7,209 bases of DNA from Eggerthellaceae bacterium. Lineage in GTDB: Bacteria; Actinomycetota; Coriobacteriia; Coriobacteriales; Eggerthellaceae. The first letter of the stretch is position 1; each line of letters starts with the position of its first letter. Both the position numbers and the translations under genes were made by a program. Under the pieces are notes generated by a model that was not told the origin of the DNA, did no database searches, and saw only the letters and a program-made list of their open reading frames with translations. This document shows positions 5,421-7,209 of the stretch, one piece after another. The stretch covers positions 1-7,209 of the forward strand of contig JAFUCW010000162.1 of assembly GCA_017459485.1 (NCBI GenBank), read 5' to 3'.

Positions 5421-6146
5421 ATGCGAGGGGGTAGAGGAATTGTTTCAGAGCACGAAGTGGAAATGGGTGAAACAATGGTCAAGATTGAAGATGGAAATGA
5501 ACCCGAGGGCAAGGACCTTGTGAATGAGGCAGAGGCCATCGTGGAAGAAGCCGCCGAAGAAGTAGCGGCCGAACAGGCAGCAGAAAGCGAAGCTGCTGGA
5601 TCGGGAGAGTCCGAAGCGAATGCCGAAAGCGCCGAAGCCGAGCCTACACCCGAAGAGCAGTTGGCGACGGCACAGGCAGAGGCAAAAGAGTGGCAAGACA
5701 AGTTCATGCGACTTCATGCCGAATGGGATACCTACCGCCGTCGTACCAACGAGCAGCGAGCCGAAGAGAAGACGCGCGCCACGGAAGGCTTGGTGGAAAA
5801 CCTGTTGCCCGTGATAGACGACTTCGAGCGCAGCATCGGCTACGCAGACGAAAACGGCGAAACCGGGCTGCTTGACGGCGTGAAGCAGGTGCATGCGAAG
5901 CTTGTTGAGGTGCTGCTGAAGAATGGCGTGGAGGTCATCGACCCTGCAGGTGGGGCATTCGACGCCCTGGAGGCGCAGGCGGTGGCGAAGGTCGAGGACA
6001 GTTCCGTTCCCGACGAAACCGTCGCCGAAGTGTACCAGAAAGGGTATCGCATGGGGCGCAAGGTCATCCGGCCAGCCATGGTGACGGTGACAACGGGCGG
6101 CCCTGCCCGCGAAGCAGACGATCTTGAAGAGGAAAAAACTGAATAG
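5421..6146 (+). CDS. grpE: GrpE, nucleotide exchange factor for DnaK
   Basis: The predicted protein has 241 residues. GrpE forms a dimer that releases ADP from DnaK and so resets the chaperone cycle. The N-terminal third (about 17-85) is very rich in Glu and Ala and probably disordered. A long helical segment follows (about 85-130, with KFMRLHAEWDTYRRR and LLPVIDDFERS), which forms the dimer stalk. The compact beta domain ends in the family signature G-Y-R-M-G-R-K-V-I-R-P-A-x-V-T-V (about 208-223). The start is uncertain: ATG 5421 has AAAGGG about nine bases upstream, whereas the ATGs at 5463 and 5475 have weak sites but would remove a basic leader uncommon in the family. The gene lies 182 bases after dnaK, an unusually wide gap, and 18 bases before the J-protein gene. 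Confidence 0.95.
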   Translation: MRGGRGIVSEHEVEMGETMVKIEDGNEPEGKDLVNEAEAIVEEAAEEVAAEQAAESEAAGSGESEANAESAEAEPTPEEQLATAQAEAKEWQDKFMRLHAEWDTYRRRTNEQRAEEKTRATEGLVENLLPVIDDFERSIGYADENGETGLLDGVKQVHAKLVEVLLKNGVEVIDPAGGAFDALEAQAVAKVEDSSVPDETVAEVYQKGYRMGRKVIRPAMVTVTTGGPAREADDLEEEKTE

Positions 6147-6164
6147 CGAGAAAAGGATCTAGCA

Positions 6165-7148
6165 ATGGCAGGAACTCCGGATTACTACAAGATCCTTGGC
6201 GTTCCACGGAATGCCGGGGCAGACGAGATAAAAAAGGCGTTTCGCAAGCTGGCACGGAAGAACCATCCGGACGCTGGCGGCGACGAGGAGAAGTTCAAAG
6301 AAATAAACGAAGCGTACGAAGTCCTTTCCGACGAAAACAAGCGCAAGCTCTACGACCAATATGGCACGGGCAATCCGAACCAGGTGCCTTTCGGCGGAGG
6401 CTACGGTGGGGGCTACGGCGGCAGTGCCGCAGGTGGCAATCCGTTTGCGGGCTTCGGCAGTTGGGCAGAGATTCTGGACAGCATCCGCAGGGGCGAAGGC
6501 GCATTTGGCAACATCGAATTCGACTTTGGCAGCGGTGTCGCTGGAGGAAGCCCGTTTGGCGGTTTCGGCGGATACGGATCTGCATCGCAGCCACGCCCGA
6601 AGAAGGGAAGGGATATTAGCGTCGACCTGAATGTGACGTTTGACGAGGCATTTTCCGGATGCGAAAAGCGCGTGACCGTGCGTGTGCCCGGCAGACCCGA
6701 TCCGGAAACCCTTACCGTGAAAGTGCCTGCAGGAGCCGTCAACGGAGGACGCAGCAGGTTTAAGGGCAAGGGAACTCCGGGAGAGTCTGGTGGCGCTGCA
6801 GGAGACTTGCTGGTCACGACCAGGATTGACGACCATCCGCTGTATGTCCGCAAGGGTGCCGACGTGCTCATGAACGTGCCGGTTTCGATCGACGAGGCCG
6901 CATTGGGTGCGAAGGTCGAAGTGCCCACGCCCGACGGCAAGAAGGTGCGTGTGAACGTGCCTGCGGGAACGCAAGACGGCATGCAGCTGAAACTTTCGGG
7001 AAAGGGTGCTCCCAAGCTGAAAGGCAGCGGCAAAGGGGATTTGCACATCACTCTGCGCGTAAAAGTTCCCGTGAGCCTAACGAAGGAGCAGCGCACGGCC
7101 CTCGAGGCCTACGCGCAAGCAACGAAAGGTAACGTGAGAAACTGGTAG
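6165..7148 (+). CDS. dnaJ: DnaJ-family co-chaperone lacking the zinc-finger domain (class B, CbpA-like)
   Basis: The protein has 327 residues. The J domain (about 5-70) contains H34-P35-D36, the motif that stimulates DnaK ATPase. A Gly/Phe-rich segment follows (about 77-145) with [10 protein letters not shown] and repeated NPF/SPF and GGFGG patches. From about 150 to the end come the two beta-barrel substrate-binding domains, with [29 protein letters not shown] and, in the second, [17 protein letters not shown] and [12 protein letters not shown]. The four CxxCxGxG zinc repeats of canonical DnaJ are absent; the only cysteine is C166. The architecture is that of CbpA-like J proteins. AAAAGGA at 6151-6157 gives a seven-base spacing to the ATG. 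Its place 18 bases after grpE indicates co-transcription and work with this DnaK. The symbol reflects operon position; a cbpA-type name would describe the domains better. Confidence 0.93.
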   Translation: MAGTPDYYKILGVPRNAGADEIKKAFRKLARKNHPDAGGDEEKFKEINEAYEVLSDENKRKLYDQYGTGNPNQVPFGGGYGGGYGGSAAGGNPFAGFGSWAEILDSIRRGEGAFGNIEFDFGSGVAGGSPFGGFGGYGSASQPRPKKGRDISVDLNVTFDEAFSGCEKRVTVRVPGRPDPETLTVKVPAGAVNGGRSRFKGKGTPGESGGAAGDLLVTTRIDDHPLYVRKGADVLMNVPVSIDEAALGAKVEVPTPDGKKVRVNVPAGTQDGMQLKLSGKGAPKLKGSGKGDLHITLRVKVPVSLTKEQRTALEAYAQATKGNVRNW

Positions 7149-7160
7149 CGCTGGATGCCT

Positions 7161-7209
7161 GTCACATTTGGGGTCGTGTCCCATTTGGGGTCGTAGTGAA
7201 AGTGGGACA
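7161..7209. repeat. Copy of the dnaK-leader palindromic repeat downstream of dnaJ (may continue right of window)
   Basis: Bases 7178-7208 are a third copy of the 31-base unit found at 3106-3136, again with palindromic arms (7178-7186 with 7200-7208, one mismatch pair). Immediately before it, 7161-7177 repeats the first 17 bases of the unit with a single change, giving a 17-base tandem duplication. The repeat starts 12 bases after the dnaJ stop. It may be the end of another MITE-like element or insertion sequence cut by the window edge, or a solo copy used as a transcript end. Confidence 0.75.

Noticed and set aside
5445..5894. Minus-strand open frame of 149 codons opposite grpE
   Set aside because: It is antisense to the Glu/Ala-rich part of grpE, giving a Cys/Phe/Leu-rich product typical of shadow frames.

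Overview
The window looks like chromosomal DNA from a GC-rich Gram-positive anaerobe. DnaK lacks the insertion of about 24 residues found in proteobacterial homologues, the gene order is dnaK-grpE-dnaJ, there is a small 2[4Fe-4S] ferredoxin, and start sites carry strong purine-rich Shine-Dalgarno sequences. The style of the proteins and of the repeat-rich intergenic DNA suggests an actinobacterium of the Coriobacteriia (Eggerthellaceae, perhaps Slackia-like). This is an impression from protein and repeat character, not a database match.

Layout. Bases 1-731 hold no supportable gene but three kinds of repeat: a structured element at 1-131, a degenerate direct repeat pair at 193-279 and a second pair at 340-449. 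A 62-residue ferredoxin follows (732-920) with a stem-loop terminator, then a 358-base gap, then a HIT-family nucleotide hydrolase (1279-1635). The HIT gene converges on a minus-strand GNAT acetyltransferase (1869-2351). The gap between them contains a perfect 12-bp palindrome and a second copy of the 1-131 element. Bases 2352-3315 contain no gene but hold the acetyltransferase promoter and a strong candidate promoter for dnaK. They also hold a long dnaK leader with a 16-bp stem-loop and a compact MITE-like insertion.

The rest is the Hsp70 chaperone locus: dnaK (3316-5238), a structured 182-base gap, grpE (5421-6146) and, 18 bases on, a DnaJ-family gene (6165-7148). The J protein delivers substrates and stimulates DnaK ATPase activity, and GrpE exchanges the nucleotide. 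This J protein has no zinc-finger domain (class B, CbpA-like), which is unusual for the partner in a dnaK operon. The palindromic repeat forming the ends of the MITE-like insertion upstream of dnaK reappears 12 bases after dnaJ, so the locus is bracketed by the same repeat family.

I see no wholly new multi-gene system. The most interesting material is non-coding: two repeat families placed at gene ends and inside the dnaK operon, and a long dnaK leader that lacks the usual CIRCE or HAIR heat-shock operators.
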